Assembly (NCBI GenBank): GCA_005938025.2
Contig: VCCI02000001.1
Coordinates: 2,356,001-2,420,000 of the forward strand
Direction: 5' to 3'
DNA: 64,000 nt
DNA from: Inquilinus sp. KBS0705
GTDB lineage: Bacteria; Bacteroidota; Bacteroidia; Sphingobacteriales; Sphingobacteriaceae
In this document: piece after piece, positions 26,616 through 34,937 of the stretch
Numbering within the stretch: the first letter of the stretch is position 1
Layout of the letters: every line of letters starts with the position of its first letter
Position numbers and translations under genes: made by a program
Notes under the pieces: generated by a model
Databases searched by the model: none
Told to the model about the DNA's origin: nothing
Seen by the model: the letters and a program-made list of their open reading frames with translations, nothing else

Positions 26616-26838
26616 AAAGTTTTACAATATCTTTTGAAGTGACGATCTTGTTAGCCATATCCAGTAAAGCAATAGCTTGCTCTTTTTTAACCGATGGAAA
26701 ATCTTCTAAAAACTCATCTAAAGACACCCCAGCTTCTAAATGGTCAAACAGCGACTCTACAGGCACGCGTGTGCCGGTAAAAACGGGCTGGCCGTTTAAA
26801 ATATCGTTATCTATATTGATGACTTTATTTACATCCAT
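26599..26838 (-). CDS. DUF433 domain antitoxin
   Basis: A 79-aa DUF433 protein: GQPVFTGTRVPVESLFDHLEAGVSLDEFLEDFPSVKKEQAIALLDMA is the family pattern, a winged-helix-like fold resembling VapB-type antitoxins. It is the first gene of the pair, preceding and overlapping the DUF5615 gene. It probably neutralises that protein and represses their shared promoter. It is divergent from the beta-lactamase-like gene 39 nt away. Confidence 0.82.
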   Translation of the reverse strand: MDVNKVINIDNDILNGQPVFTGTRVPVESLFDHLEAGVSLDEFLEDFPSVKKEQAIALLDMANKIVTSKDIVKLYEAVA

Positions 26839-26877
26839 AACATAAAGATACTAACTTTAATTAAAATAATCCAACTC

Positions 26878-27786
26878 ATGAAATACCGCCTGTCCATCAT
26901 TCTGCTCCTAACTGCACTAAGCACCTTTGCCCAAACCGATGCGAAGCTAAGCGCGCAATTGCAAACCGCTACTAAAGGTTTTAACGGTACGCTTGGTATT
27001 TATGTACAAAATTTAAAAAGCGGTAAAACGGTCGAGATCAATGCTGATACGCTGTTCCCTACCGCCAGTATGATAAAGGTGAGCATACTAAGCGGCTTAA
27101 TGGACAAAATAGAGAAAGGTGAGCTGCGCTACAATCAAAAACTGGCTTACCGCGATTCGCTGCTGTATGCAGGCGAGGATATATTAGGGTCGTTTAAGGA
27201 TAAAGACACCATACAGCTAAGCAAGGTAGCCATGCTGATGATCACCATGAGCGATAATACCGCCAGCCTATGGCTGCAAAAACTGGTAACAGGCGAACAT
27301 ATTAACCAATGGCTGGATGCAAACGGATTTAAGGTGATGCGGGTAAACTCGCGCACGGCAGGCCGCGAGGCTATGCGCAATATTTATGGCTGGGGAGTAA
27401 GCACACCGCGCGAAATGGCCCGCCTGTTTACTATGATACATGATGGCAAAGTGGTGAGCCCTGCCGCCAGCGAGCGGATGCTACGCACACTTAACAGGAT
27501 ATATTGGGATAATACAGCCCTATCGCAAATACCGCCGAATGTGCAGGCCATATCCAAACAAGGCGCGGTTGACGATTCAAGGTCGGAGACGGTATTGGTG
27601 AATGCCCCGCATGGCGATTATGTTTTCTCTGTGATCACCAAAAACAATAAGGACCAAAGCTGGGCACCCACCAACGAGGCCGATATATTAATTAAAAAGG
27701 TGTCGGCCCTGCTGTGGCATTATTACGAGCCGGGCAGCAAGTGGCAGCCCGCCCCGGGTATAGATAAATATATGCTTAACGAGTAG
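26878..27786 (+). CDS. Class A beta-lactamase-like serine hydrolase
   Basis: A 302-aa periplasmic protein with a signal peptide ending TFAQ (residue 19). The class A layout is complete in order: SMIK at 64-67 (nucleophile Ser and Lys), SDN at 125-127, an ExxxN-type omega-loop pair (Glu164 and Asn168, in GREAMRN) and KQG at 227-229. The last element is normally KTG or KSG, so the substitution is unusual. It may be a beta-lactamase or another penicillin-recognising hydrolase; resistance activity cannot be inferred from this. Its stop is 2 nt from the end of the convergent VOC gene. Confidence 0.8.
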   Translation: MKYRLSIILLLTALSTFAQTDAKLSAQLQTATKGFNGTLGIYVQNLKSGKTVEINADTLFPTASMIKVSILSGLMDKIEKGELRYNQKLAYRDSLLYAGEDILGSFKDKDTIQLSKVAMLMITMSDNTASLWLQKLVTGEHINQWLDANGFKVMRVNSRTAGREAMRNIYGWGVSTPREMARLFTMIHDGKVVSPAASERMLRTLNRIYWDNTALSQIPPNVQAISKQGAVDDSRSETVLVNAPHGDYVFSVITKNNKDQSWAPTNEADILIKKVSALLWHYYEPGSKWQPAPGIDKYMLNE

Positions 27787-27788
27787 GT

Positions 27789-28277
27789 TTACTTTAACAG
27801 CCCTAATAAGCCTTCAACATCAAGGCGGCGGGTATACATGGTTAGGTTGCCATGTTCATCGGTTGGCCATTGCTCTTTTGGGCGGTCCCAGTATAATTCT
27901 ACACCATTACCATCGGGGTCATCCATGTATAAAGCTTCGGATACGCCATGGTCTGATGCGCCTGTAAGCGGGTAACCGGCATCTGCCAAGCGCTGTAATA
28001 TGGTTGCCAGATCTTTACGCTCGGGGTATAAAATGGCGGTATGGTATAAGCCCGGCGCATACTCCGGCGCAGGTGGCGCGCCTTTACTATGCCAGGTGTT
28101 TAAGCCAATATGGTGATGGTAACCGCCTGCCGATATAAAGGCGGCCTGGTCGCCGTACATGGTTACTAACTCAAAGCCCAGCAAATCGCAGTAAAAGGCC
28201 ATTGATTTTTGTATATCGCTTACCTTTAAATGCACATGCCCTATGCGGGTTTGGGCGGGTATTTTATAATCGCTCAT
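27789..28277 (-). CDS. VOC family protein, glyoxalase/extradiol dioxygenase-like
   Basis: A 162-aa vicinal-oxygen-chelate protein with one typical beta-alpha-beta-beta-beta pair of modules. Metal-ligand candidates are His in IGHVHLKVSD, His in GLYHTAILYP and Glu in GNGVELYWDRP, the CatE-like pattern. It probably acts on a small hydrophobic or aromatic compound or as a lyase; the substrate is unknown. It is divergent from engB across a spacer filled with inverted repeats. Confidence 0.85.
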   Translation of the reverse strand: MSDYKIPAQTRIGHVHLKVSDIQKSMAFYCDLLGFELVTMYGDQAAFISAGGYHHHIGLNTWHSKGAPPAPEYAPGLYHTAILYPERKDLATILQRLADAGYPLTGASDHGVSEALYMDDPDGNGVELYWDRPKEQWPTDEHGNLTMYTRRLDVEGLLGLLK

Positions 28278-28286
28278 GATGATGTT

Positions 28287-28440
28287 TGTTGAAACGTTGT
28301 AATGTTGAAACGTTTTAATGTTACGTTTCGCTATTGTAAAGTTACACTATTGCAAACTTGATTATATCAGCAACGCGTCAAATAAATGTTTAAACACGTA
28401 TCAACATTCCAACCTTACAACGTTCAAACATTACAACAAC
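28287..28440. repeat. Inverted TGTTGAAACGTT / AACGTTCAAACA repeats between divergent genes
   Basis: The left half (28287-28322) carries TGTTGAAACGTTGTAATG and partial copies; the right half (28403-28440) carries the inverse, ending AACATTACAACA-like. The arms match imperfectly. It is one of the few repeat spacers that lies between two gene starts. Confidence 0.65.
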
Positions 28441-28450
28441 TAAAAAACCC

Positions 28451-28458
28451 TACCTTTG
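28451..28458 (+). promoter_or_regulatory. -7 box only 4 nt before the engB start codon
   Basis: TACCTTTG is an exact TAnnTTTG match ending 5 nt before ATG 28463. A transcription start at the usual distance would fall on or near the start codon, so the mRNA could be leaderless. Confidence 0.5.
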
Positions 28459-28462
28459 TAGC

Positions 28463-29092
28463 ATGATCATAAAATCTGCCGACTTTATTTGCAGCAACAC
28501 CCAAATATCCAAGCTGCCGCCACCGGTAAAGCCTGAGTACGCTTTTATTGGCCGCAGTAATGTGGGTAAATCGTCGCTGATAAATATGCTTACCCAAAAA
28601 AAGGGGCTGGCAAAAACATCGCAAACGCCGGGCAAAACCCAGCTGATCAACCATTTTTTGGTGAACGATAACTGGTACATTGTAGATTTACCCGGCTATG
28701 GCTATGCACGTGCTTCTAAATCAAAAAAAGCCGACTGGAACCGCTTTATACAAACCTACCTGGATAAGCGCGAAAGCCTGCAGTGCGTAATGGTGTTGAT
28801 TGACAGCCGCCTGGAGCCCCAAAAAATTGACGTGGAATTTTGCAGCTGGCTGGGCGAAAAAGGCCTGCCCTTTGTGTTGGTGTTTACCAAGGCCGATAAG
28901 CAATCGAACCTAAAAACCGACCAGAATATCGCTAAATTTAAAAAGGTACTTTTAGAGATGTTTGAAGAAGTGCCTCAACTGTTTGTAACATCAGCCGAAA
29001 ACATGACCGGCCGCGACGAGGTGCTGGGTTTTATAGGTGGCATTAACAATAGTTTCGAGATTCCCGAGTTTGACGAGGAGCGATATAGTTAA
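28463..29092 (+). CDS. engB: Ribosome biogenesis GTP-binding protein YsxC/EngB
   Basis: A 209-aa essential GTPase in large-subunit assembly. All G motifs are visible: G1 GRSNVGKSS, a G2 threonine in QTPGKTQ, G3 DLPGYGYA, G4 TKAD, and G5 SAENMTG. The N-terminal MIIKSADFICS fits the family start. The putative promoter box ends almost at the start codon. The 3' end is followed closely by an inverted repeat. Confidence 0.94.
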   Translation: MIIKSADFICSNTQISKLPPPVKPEYAFIGRSNVGKSSLINMLTQKKGLAKTSQTPGKTQLINHFLVNDNWYIVDLPGYGYARASKSKKADWNRFIQTYLDKRESLQCVMVLIDSRLEPQKIDVEFCSWLGEKGLPFVLVFTKADKQSNLKTDQNIAKFKKVLLEMFEEVPQLFVTSAENMTGRDEVLGFIGGINNSFEIPEFDEERYS

Positions 29093-29111
29093 CAGATATA
29101 ATGCCGAACAC

Positions 29112-29189
29112 CGAATATTGAATAATGAACATCGAAGTTTAAAATACTTCATCATTCTGCATTCAAAATTCGATATTCGTTATTCAATA
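29112..29189. repeat. Inverted repeat between engB and the prenyltransferase gene
   Basis: Arms 29116-29136 (TATTGAATAATGAACATCGA) and 29169-29189 match inversely at 19 of 21 positions around a 32-nt loop. The repeat starts about 20 nt after the engB stop and ends about 6 nt before the next start. Confidence 0.8.
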
Positions 29190-29194
29190 CAACA

Positions 29195-30049
29195 ATGAAA
29201 AAATATTTATCATTAGTAACCTTTGCGCATACCATATTTGCCATGCCATTTGCCTTCATCGGCTTTTTTTTGGCGGTAACCACTACCGATCACAAATTTG
29301 AATGGCAAAAGCTGGTAATGATGCTGTTTTGCATGGTGTTTGCCCGTAACTCGGCCATGGCCTTTAACCGCTACCTTGACAGGAACATCGATGCTAAAAA
29401 CCCCCGCACCCAAAAACGCGACATTCCGGCAGGCCGGATAAGTCCCGCCGCTGCCCTAACTTTTACATTAATAAACTGCGGTTTGTTTATACTAACTACC
29501 TGGTTTATTAACCCGCTTTGCTTTTACCTGTCGCCTATTGCCTTATTGGTGGTATTGGGTTATAGCGCTACCAAACGCTTTACAGCACTTTGCCATATAG
29601 TGCTGGGTTTAGGCCTGTCGCTTGCCCCTATCGGCGCTTATTTAGTGGTAACGGGTGCCTTCGCGCTTACACCTATTTTCTTTTCGCTATCGGTATTATG
29701 CTGGGTGAGTGGTTTTGATATTATTTATGCCCTGCAGGATGAAGATTTTGACCGCGAAGAAAAGCTGCATTCTATCCCCGCCTGGCTGGGTAAGGTAAAC
29801 GCGTTAAGGCTGTCAACCTTTTTGCATGTGCTATCGGCGCTGTTTATACTTATGCCGGTTTTTTATACTAACGTAGGTTTGCTTTATTACATCGGTATCG
29901 CGTTCTTTTGCGCTATGCTTATTTATCAGCACATGCTGGTTAAACCAAACGATCTTAGCCGTGTAAACATCGCCTTCATGACCACCAATGGTATAGCCAG
30001 CGTGGTTTTCGCAGCCTTCTTTTTGATGGATAGGGTATGGATGCGTTAA
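29195..30049 (+). CDS. UbiA-like polyprenyltransferase
   Basis: A 284-aa integral membrane prenyltransferase with about eight helices. The two Asp-rich Mg2+-binding motifs are clear: NRYLDRNIDAKN with following TQKRDIPAG, and DEDFDREEKLHSIPAW. It transfers an isoprenoid chain to an aromatic acceptor. In Bacteroidota this subfamily is associated with quinone biosynthesis (possibly the futalosine-type MqnP), but the acceptor cannot be settled from sequence. The downstream Crp-family gene overlaps its 3' end by 13 nt. Confidence 0.88.
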   Translation: MKKYLSLVTFAHTIFAMPFAFIGFFLAVTTTDHKFEWQKLVMMLFCMVFARNSAMAFNRYLDRNIDAKNPRTQKRDIPAGRISPAAALTFTLINCGLFILTTWFINPLCFYLSPIALLVVLGYSATKRFTALCHIVLGLGLSLAPIGAYLVVTGAFALTPIFFSLSVLCWVSGFDIIYALQDEDFDREEKLHSIPAWLGKVNALRLSTFLHVLSALFILMPVFYTNVGLLYYIGIAFFCAMLIYQHMLVKPNDLSRVNIAFMTTNGIASVVFAAFFLMDRVWMR

Positions 30050-30642
30050 CATCGGCACAACTGGCAACATTTCGTAAGGATATTGAGCCTTACGTGGTTT
30101 TTAACGAAGCCGAGTGGATCGTATTTATCCAATACATCACCGTAACAACTTTTAAAAAGAAACAGCACTTTGCCGAGTATGGTAAGGTTTGCAAGTATTT
30201 TGGCTATATTCTCACCGGCTCGGTAAGATACTATCATCTTAAGGACGGGGCAGATATTACCGGCTATTTCAGCTTTGAACACGAGTTGGTAAGCTCGTAC
30301 AAAAGCTTTTTAACCGGTGAGCCCAGCCTGACCAATATCCAGGCGCTCGAACATACGCAGATCATCCTCATCAGCAAGCAAAACCTCGACCTGATGCTGA
30401 ACAACCCCATGCTGGGTTACAAAATGGAACGCTTTGGCCGCCTGGTTGCCGAGCATTACCTGATATGCTACGAAGACCGCATAGCATCGTTTATTACCCA
30501 AACACCCGAAGAGCGTTACCTTAAGCTATTACAATACGGCCGCGAGGTGCTACAGCGCATGCCCCAGCACTACATCGCCAACTTTTTAGGCATTACACCT
30601 GTATCGTTATCCAGGATAAGGAAGCGGATATTGGTGAACTAA
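30037..30642 (+). CDS. Crp/Fnr family transcriptional regulator
   Basis: A 201-aa regulator with an N-terminal cyclic-nucleotide-binding-like beta-barrel (about residues 25-120) and a C-terminal helix-turn-helix (YIANFLGITPVSLSRIRKRI). No Fnr-type Cys cluster is present. It is similar to the many Bacteroidota one-component Crp-like proteins of unknown effector. Translation is probably coupled to the prenyltransferase through a 13-nt overlap. The stop codon is the first element of a CTAAA repeat array. Confidence 0.88.
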   Translation: MDALTSAQLATFRKDIEPYVVFNEAEWIVFIQYITVTTFKKKQHFAEYGKVCKYFGYILTGSVRYYHLKDGADITGYFSFEHELVSSYKSFLTGEPSLTNIQALEHTQIILISKQNLDLMLNNPMLGYKMERFGRLVAEHYLICYEDRIASFITQTPEERYLKLLQYGREVLQRMPQHYIANFLGITPVSLSRIRKRILVN

Positions 30643-30731
30643 ATTCTAAATCCTAAACTCTAAACGCTAAATTCTAAACGCTAAGTTTTAAATTCTAAAA
30701 CTCTAATTTCTAACCTCTGGTTTCTAAACTC
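30639..30731. repeat. Degenerate CTAAA(C/T) direct-repeat array
   Basis: CTAAATTCTAAATCCTAAAC and many variants repeat about a dozen times from the stop codon of the Crp gene. All copies have the same orientation, unlike other spacers here. Confidence 0.8.
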
Positions 30732-30762
30732 CAATCTCAATTTCTTATCTTTTGTTAACGTT

Positions 30763-30789
30763 TTGGCTTTCAGCCGCTGCCCATATTTG
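30763..30789 (+). promoter_or_regulatory. Promoter upstream of the epimerase-like gene
   Basis: A TTG near 30763 is followed by CATATTTG at 30782-30789, one base off the TAnnTTTG box, with spacing in the expected range. The start codon is 24 nt downstream. Confidence 0.45.
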
Positions 30790-30813
30790 TATCATACTTA
30801 AAACAACAAAAAC

Positions 30814-31746
30814 ATGCATACAATATTAGGAGCCGGCGGGCCGGTAGCAAATGCGCTAACCCGCGAATTAACTAACAACAACCAAACTATACGCCTGGTA
30901 AGCCGCAAGCCTGTAAACATTACCGGCAACAACATTACCTGGCAAAAAGCCGACCTGTTAAACTATAACGAAGTGCTGGAAGCAGCAAAAGGATCAACCG
31001 TAATATACCTGTGCGCGGGTTTAGTTTATGATAGTAAAGTTTGGCAACAGCAGTGGCCCATCATCATACAAAATGTTATAAACGTGACCAAAGCAACCGG
31101 CGCACGATTGATATTTTTTGACAACGTATATATGTACGGTTTGGTTAACGGGCCAATGACCGAAGAAACGCCATACCACCCCATTAGCGAAAAAGGCAAG
31201 ATAAGGGCAGCCATAGCCAACCAACTAATGGCCGAAGTAAAGGCTGGCCATATAAACGCCAGTATAGCCCGCGCTGCCGATTTTTACGGAACAGACTCGG
31301 GCAATAGCTTTTTAGATATGATGGTGCTAAGCAAATTTGCCAAAAATGAGCGTGCCCAATGGATGGGCGATGCAAGTAAGCTGCATAATTTTACCTACAT
31401 ACCCGATGCGGGCCGCGCCATGTATTTACTGGGCCAAAACCCGCAAAGCGATAACCAAATATGGCACGTGCCTACCGCCCCGCCGCTTACCGGTAAACAG
31501 TTTATCGAGATGGCCGCTGCGATATATAATGTAAAACCACGGTATATGGGTGTAAGCAAATTTATGCTAACGCTGATGGGCCTTTTTGTAAAAGTGATAA
31601 AAGGCACCATAGAAATGTTTTATCAATACGACCACGATTATGATTTTAACTCGGCTAAGTTTGAAAAAGCGTTCAACTTTACACCTACAAGTTACAAGGA
31701 CGGTTTAAAGGAAATGGCAGAAACGAATTATAAACCTTCAGTTTAA
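30814..31746 (+). CDS. NAD(P)-dependent epimerase/dehydratase-like protein
   Basis: A 310-aa Rossmann-fold protein of the extended SDR or NmrA-like type. The glycine-rich nucleotide loop is ILGAGGPVA (residues 4-12). A DNVYMYG segment and the context around PMTEETPYHP match the substrate region of SDR proteins, but the usual YxxxK catalytic pair is not clear. It could be an active reductase/epimerase or a regulatory NAD(P) sensor. It follows the Crp gene but has its own promoter, so co-transcription is uncertain. Confidence 0.75.
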   Translation: MHTILGAGGPVANALTRELTNNNQTIRLVSRKPVNITGNNITWQKADLLNYNEVLEAAKGSTVIYLCAGLVYDSKVWQQQWPIIIQNVINVTKATGARLIFFDNVYMYGLVNGPMTEETPYHPISEKGKIRAAIANQLMAEVKAGHINASIARAADFYGTDSGNSFLDMMVLSKFAKNERAQWMGDASKLHNFTYIPDAGRAMYLLGQNPQSDNQIWHVPTAPPLTGKQFIEMAAAIYNVKPRYMGVSKFMLTLMGLFVKVIKGTIEMFYQYDHDYDFNSAKFEKAFNFTPTSYKDGLKEMAETNYKPSV

Positions 31747-31813
31747 GCACTAAGTCTGTTTTGTGTAAATACCTTTTATGTGCGGATTTTTGAGCTTTAC
31801 CAAATCCCAAATA

Positions 31814-31852
31814 ATCTGCACATTTGCATAGCTGCATATTTGCACATCTACA
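31814..31852. repeat. TGCACATCTG boundary repeat just before the M3 peptidase start
   Basis: ATCTGCACATTTGCA and TGCATATTTGCACATCTACA occupy the last 40 nt before the peptidase ATG (31857). The orientation is the same as in front of the zinc exporter gene. Confidence 0.75.
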
Positions 31853-31856
31853 CACC

Positions 31857-33557
31857 ATGATCCACAAAAAAACAAGAACTTATATACCGGCCGACCTTGA
31901 AATTAAATGGGAAACGCTGGAACCGATTTACCAGGAACTAATAAGCCGACCGCTTACTTCGGTTGAGGCTTTAGAGCAATGGCTTAAAGACAGCAGCGAA
32001 CTACAGGCAGCCTTAGAAGAAGACTTTGCATGGCGCTACATACGCATGACCTGCGATACCACCAACGAAGAGCTGCTGCAAAGCTTTCAGTACTTTGCTA
32101 CCGAAATTGAGCCGAAAACAGCGCCTTACAACAACGAGCTTAATAAAAAGCTGGTAGAGAACGAGTATGTAGATCAACTGGAAGAAGAGAAATACTACAT
32201 CATGCTGCGCGGTGTTAAAAAATCGTTGGAGCTATTCCGCGAGGAGAATATACCGCTGCAAACCGAGATACAGGTAGAGCAGCAAAAATACCAATCGATA
32301 ACCGGCTCCATGTCGGTACATATTGGCGATAAAGAGTACACGCTTGAGCAGGCATCGGTATTTTTAAAAGATACCGACCGCAGCAAACGCCAGGAAGTTT
32401 GGGAAAAGATAACCGCCCGCCGCCTGCAGGACAAAACGGTATTAGATACGCTGTTCAATCACCTGCGCGCGCTGCGCCATAAGGTGGCACTTAACGCGGG
32501 TTTCGAAAACTTTAGGGACTACATGTTTCAGGCATTGGGCCGTTTTGATTACACGCCTAAAGATTGCTACGATTTTCATGCGGCTATAGAAACCGAGATA
32601 GTACCCATACTGCGCGAGCAGGCACACAAAAGGCAGCAGGCCTTAGGTGTAGCATCGCTTAAGCCCTGGGATATGGATGTAGATATATCGGGCAAGCCGG
32701 CCTTAAAGCCCTTTAACAGCGGTGCCGAACTGGTAGAAAAATCTATACAATGTTTTAGGAACATTAACAGCTACCTGGGCGAGCGTTTAGAGATAATGAA
32801 GGATAACAACCTGTTTGATGTAGAAAGCCGTAAGGGCAAGGCACCGGGCGGTTATAACTACCCGCTGTCAGAAACAGGCGCGCCTTTCATTTTCATGAAC
32901 TCGGCAAATACCTTCCGCGATTTAACTACCATGGTGCACGAAGGCGGCCACGCGGTACATACCTTTTTGACTGCCGACCTGGAACTAAACGATTTTAAAC
33001 ATTGCCCAAGCGAGGTTGCCGAACTGGCTTCGATGTCGATGGAGCTGATATCTATGGATAACTGGGATGTTTATTTTGACAACGAGGAAGACCTTAAACG
33101 CGCCAAGCGCGACCAGCTTGTTGATGTGCTTAAAACACTGCCATGGGTAGCCGTGGTCGATCAGTTTCAGCACTGGATATATACCAACCCCGACCATACC
33201 GATGCCGAGCGCACCGAAGCTTGGTTACAAATATACGAGCCATTTGGCGCGGGCTTTGCCGATTGGAGCGAACATGCCGAAGCCGAGCAAAACCTGTGGC
33301 AAAAGCAATTGCACATTTTTGAGGTGCCGTTTTACTATATTGAATATGGTATGGCCCAGTTAGGCGCCATTGCCGTTTGGAAAAACTATAAAGAGAACCC
33401 TGAAAAAGGCTTGCAGCAATACCTGGACGCCTTAAAGCTGGGTTACACCAAAACCATTACCGAGATTTACGAAACCGCAGGCATTAAATTTGATTTTAGC
33501 GCAGGCTACGTAAAAGAACTGGCCGAATTTGTAAAAGCCGAAATGGATAAAATTTAG
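31857..33557 (+). CDS. M3 family oligoendopeptidase (PepF-like)
   Basis: A 566-aa cytoplasmic zinc peptidase that degrades short peptides. The zinc motif HEGGH is in TMVHEGGHAVHTF (near residue 362), with the third ligand Glu in SEVAELASMSMELI about 25 residues on. There is no signal peptide. An upstream in-frame extension to 31824 would begin inside the boundary repeat with TTG, so ATG 31857 (MIHKKT) is preferred. The last 11 nt of the gene are part of a 92-bp tandem duplication that continues into the spacer. Confidence 0.9.
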   Translation: MIHKKTRTYIPADLEIKWETLEPIYQELISRPLTSVEALEQWLKDSSELQAALEEDFAWRYIRMTCDTTNEELLQSFQYFATEIEPKTAPYNNELNKKLVENEYVDQLEEEKYYIMLRGVKKSLELFREENIPLQTEIQVEQQKYQSITGSMSVHIGDKEYTLEQASVFLKDTDRSKRQEVWEKITARRLQDKTVLDTLFNHLRALRHKVALNAGFENFRDYMFQALGRFDYTPKDCYDFHAAIETEIVPILREQAHKRQQALGVASLKPWDMDVDISGKPALKPFNSGAELVEKSIQCFRNINSYLGERLEIMKDNNLFDVESRKGKAPGGYNYPLSETGAPFIFMNSANTFRDLTTMVHEGGHAVHTFLTADLELNDFKHCPSEVAELASMSMELISMDNWDVYFDNEEDLKRAKRDQLVDVLKTLPWVAVVDQFQHWIYTNPDHTDAERTEAWLQIYEPFGAGFADWSEHAEAEQNLWQKQLHIFEVPFYYIEYGMAQLGAIAVWKNYKENPEKGLQQYLDALKLGYTKTITEIYETAGIKFDFSAGYVKELAEFVKAEMDKI

Positions 33558-33724
33558 CAATACTTGTCAGTCTGAGCCTGTCGAAGAACTGAACGCCGTG
33601 CTTCGACAAGCTCAGCATGACATTTGTAATGGCAAACAATAAAATTTAGCAATACTTGTCAGTCTGAGCCTGTCGAAGACCTGAACGCCGTGCGTCGACA
33701 AGCTCAGCATGACATTTGCAATGG
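33547..33724. repeat. 92-bp tandem duplication of a REP-like hairpin with a gene tail
   Basis: Copy 1 (33547-33638) and copy 2 (from 33639) differ at about three positions. Each contains arms TGTCAGTCTGAGCCTGTCGA and the inverse CTTCGACAAGCTCAGCATGA, matching at about 19 of 22 positions. Each copy also begins with the peptidase tail ATAAAATTTAG, so the duplication unit spanned the stop codon. Confidence 0.85.
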
Positions 33725-33731
33725 TATGCAT

Positions 33732-34220
33732 ATGAACCAGGCAGTCAACTTTTTTTGGACCATACTGTGCTTTATACCTGTTATTGCGGTATGGGCGGTT
33801 CATTACTCGGTGCTTTGGATATGTGTTTTCCTGGTGATAAGTACAGTAACCCAGCTGTTTCCGTCGGGTAGGATGCAATTAAGCAACAACCCTGAATTTT
33901 ATCAAAGGCTGGGCGTAAAATTTATACGCAAGTTTGTACAAAACGGCGATTGGGTAAATAAACTGATACGCAAAAGCCAACCCCATCATAAATTGATTAA
34001 AGCCAAGGGCAGTGCTGCCGGCTATATGGGTACACTTATTATGTACGAGCGCTTTCACCTGTTATGCTTTTTCTTTTTTATGTTAACAGCAGTTTATGCC
34101 ATAGCCGTTCACTTATACATGTGGAGTGTTTTAACATTACTCAGCAACATTATCTACAACTTTTACCCCATCATTTTACAGCAATATAACCGCACCCGCA
34201 TAGCGCGCATCAGCAAATAA
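33732..34220 (+). CDS. Small membrane protein resembling CrtO-type acyltransferases
   Basis: A 162-aa protein with two hydrophobic hairpin regions (about residues 4-40 and 103-145). The C-terminal NIIYNFYPIILQQYNRTRI resembles the NxYPxxxQRYNR motif of glycosyl-4,4'-diaponeurosporenoate acyltransferase (CrtO) proteins, and the central KFVQNGDWVNKLIRK region fits loosely. No carotenoid gene is adjacent, so a role there is uncertain. An alternative ATG lies 6 nt upstream, and a GTG start at 33690 would begin inside the repeat and is unlikely. Confidence 0.55.
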   Translation: MNQAVNFFWTILCFIPVIAVWAVHYSVLWICVFLVISTVTQLFPSGRMQLSNNPEFYQRLGVKFIRKFVQNGDWVNKLIRKSQPHHKLIKAKGSAAGYMGTLIMYERFHLLCFFFFMLTAVYAIAVHLYMWSVLTLLSNIIYNFYPIILQQYNRTRIARISK

Positions 34221-34288
34221 TAAGCGCGTATTTATATACTTTAAGCATAATATTAAAACTAATATCTCTTTTTCAGGTTAAACCATCT

Positions 34289-34936
34289 ATGAAAAAGATA
34301 CTTGCTTTATTTAGCCTTGTGCTGTTAGCAACAGCAGGCTTTGCACAACTCCCGTTAAAACCGGTACAGATAGATAGCCTGATAACGGTTTCGTTACCTA
34401 CAGAATACACCAAAAAAGATACGCTTGGCCAGCAAATATATTCGGCTAATGCCAGTTTGGGTTTTATAGTGGTAATACGCGCACCCAATGCTAAAGACAA
34501 CGCCCCTTTAAAAAAAGAACGCGACCTTAATAAGGTATTGCAGGATTATATTAAAGGCATAAAAGGCCAGGCATCGGGCAATACCCTAAACGTTCGCGAT
34601 ACGGTTATGGGCCATTTAAAAGCCAAAACCTTCACCCTATCAACAGATGAGGGTGCCGGCGTACAACTGCGTAACTTTATAGTTATTTACACACAGGATG
34701 TTACCTACACGTTCGAGTATTATTACGAAGAGTCGCGCCAGGAAGTGGCAAAGGCAGAATACAAAGCCTTTACCAGCTCTATAAAGGTATCACCCGAACT
34801 AAAACGTACCGATCAATACCTGTCAAACGCTAAGGGTCTATCGCCTACTGCCAAAATTGGTATATATGGTGGTGGTGCATTAGTAGTATTGCTGATCATC
34901 ATACTACTGGTTCGCCGGAAAAAGAAACACGAGTAA
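34289..34936 (+). CDS. Hypothetical exported protein with C-terminal membrane anchor
   Basis: I do not recognise this 215-aa protein. It has a signal peptide (MKKILALFSLVLLATAGFAQ), a mixed alpha/beta periplasmic domain of about 160 residues (motifs VSLPTEYTKKDTLGQQIY and FIVIYTQDVTYTFEYYY), and one C-terminal helix (about 188-208, IYGGGALVVLLIIILLV) followed by RRKKKH, which holds the C-terminus in the cytoplasm. It looks like a type I membrane protein of the envelope. It is convergent with the PAP2 gene, whose end is 2 nt away. Confidence 0.65.
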   Translation: MKKILALFSLVLLATAGFAQLPLKPVQIDSLITVSLPTEYTKKDTLGQQIYSANASLGFIVVIRAPNAKDNAPLKKERDLNKVLQDYIKGIKGQASGNTLNVRDTVMGHLKAKTFTLSTDEGAGVQLRNFIVIYTQDVTYTFEYYYEESRQEVAKAEYKAFTSSIKVSPELKRTDQYLSNAKGLSPTAKIGIYGGGALVVLLIIILLVRRKKKHE

Positions 34937-34937
34937 A

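Noticed and set aside
30639..30731. CTAAA array considered as a CRISPR array
   Set aside because: Units are short and degenerate, without constant repeats separated by unique spacers of regular length.
33690..33731. GTG start for the small membrane protein inside the duplicated hairpin
   Set aside because: The extra residues are encoded by the repeat itself and would not be conserved; ATG 33732 or 33726 is better.
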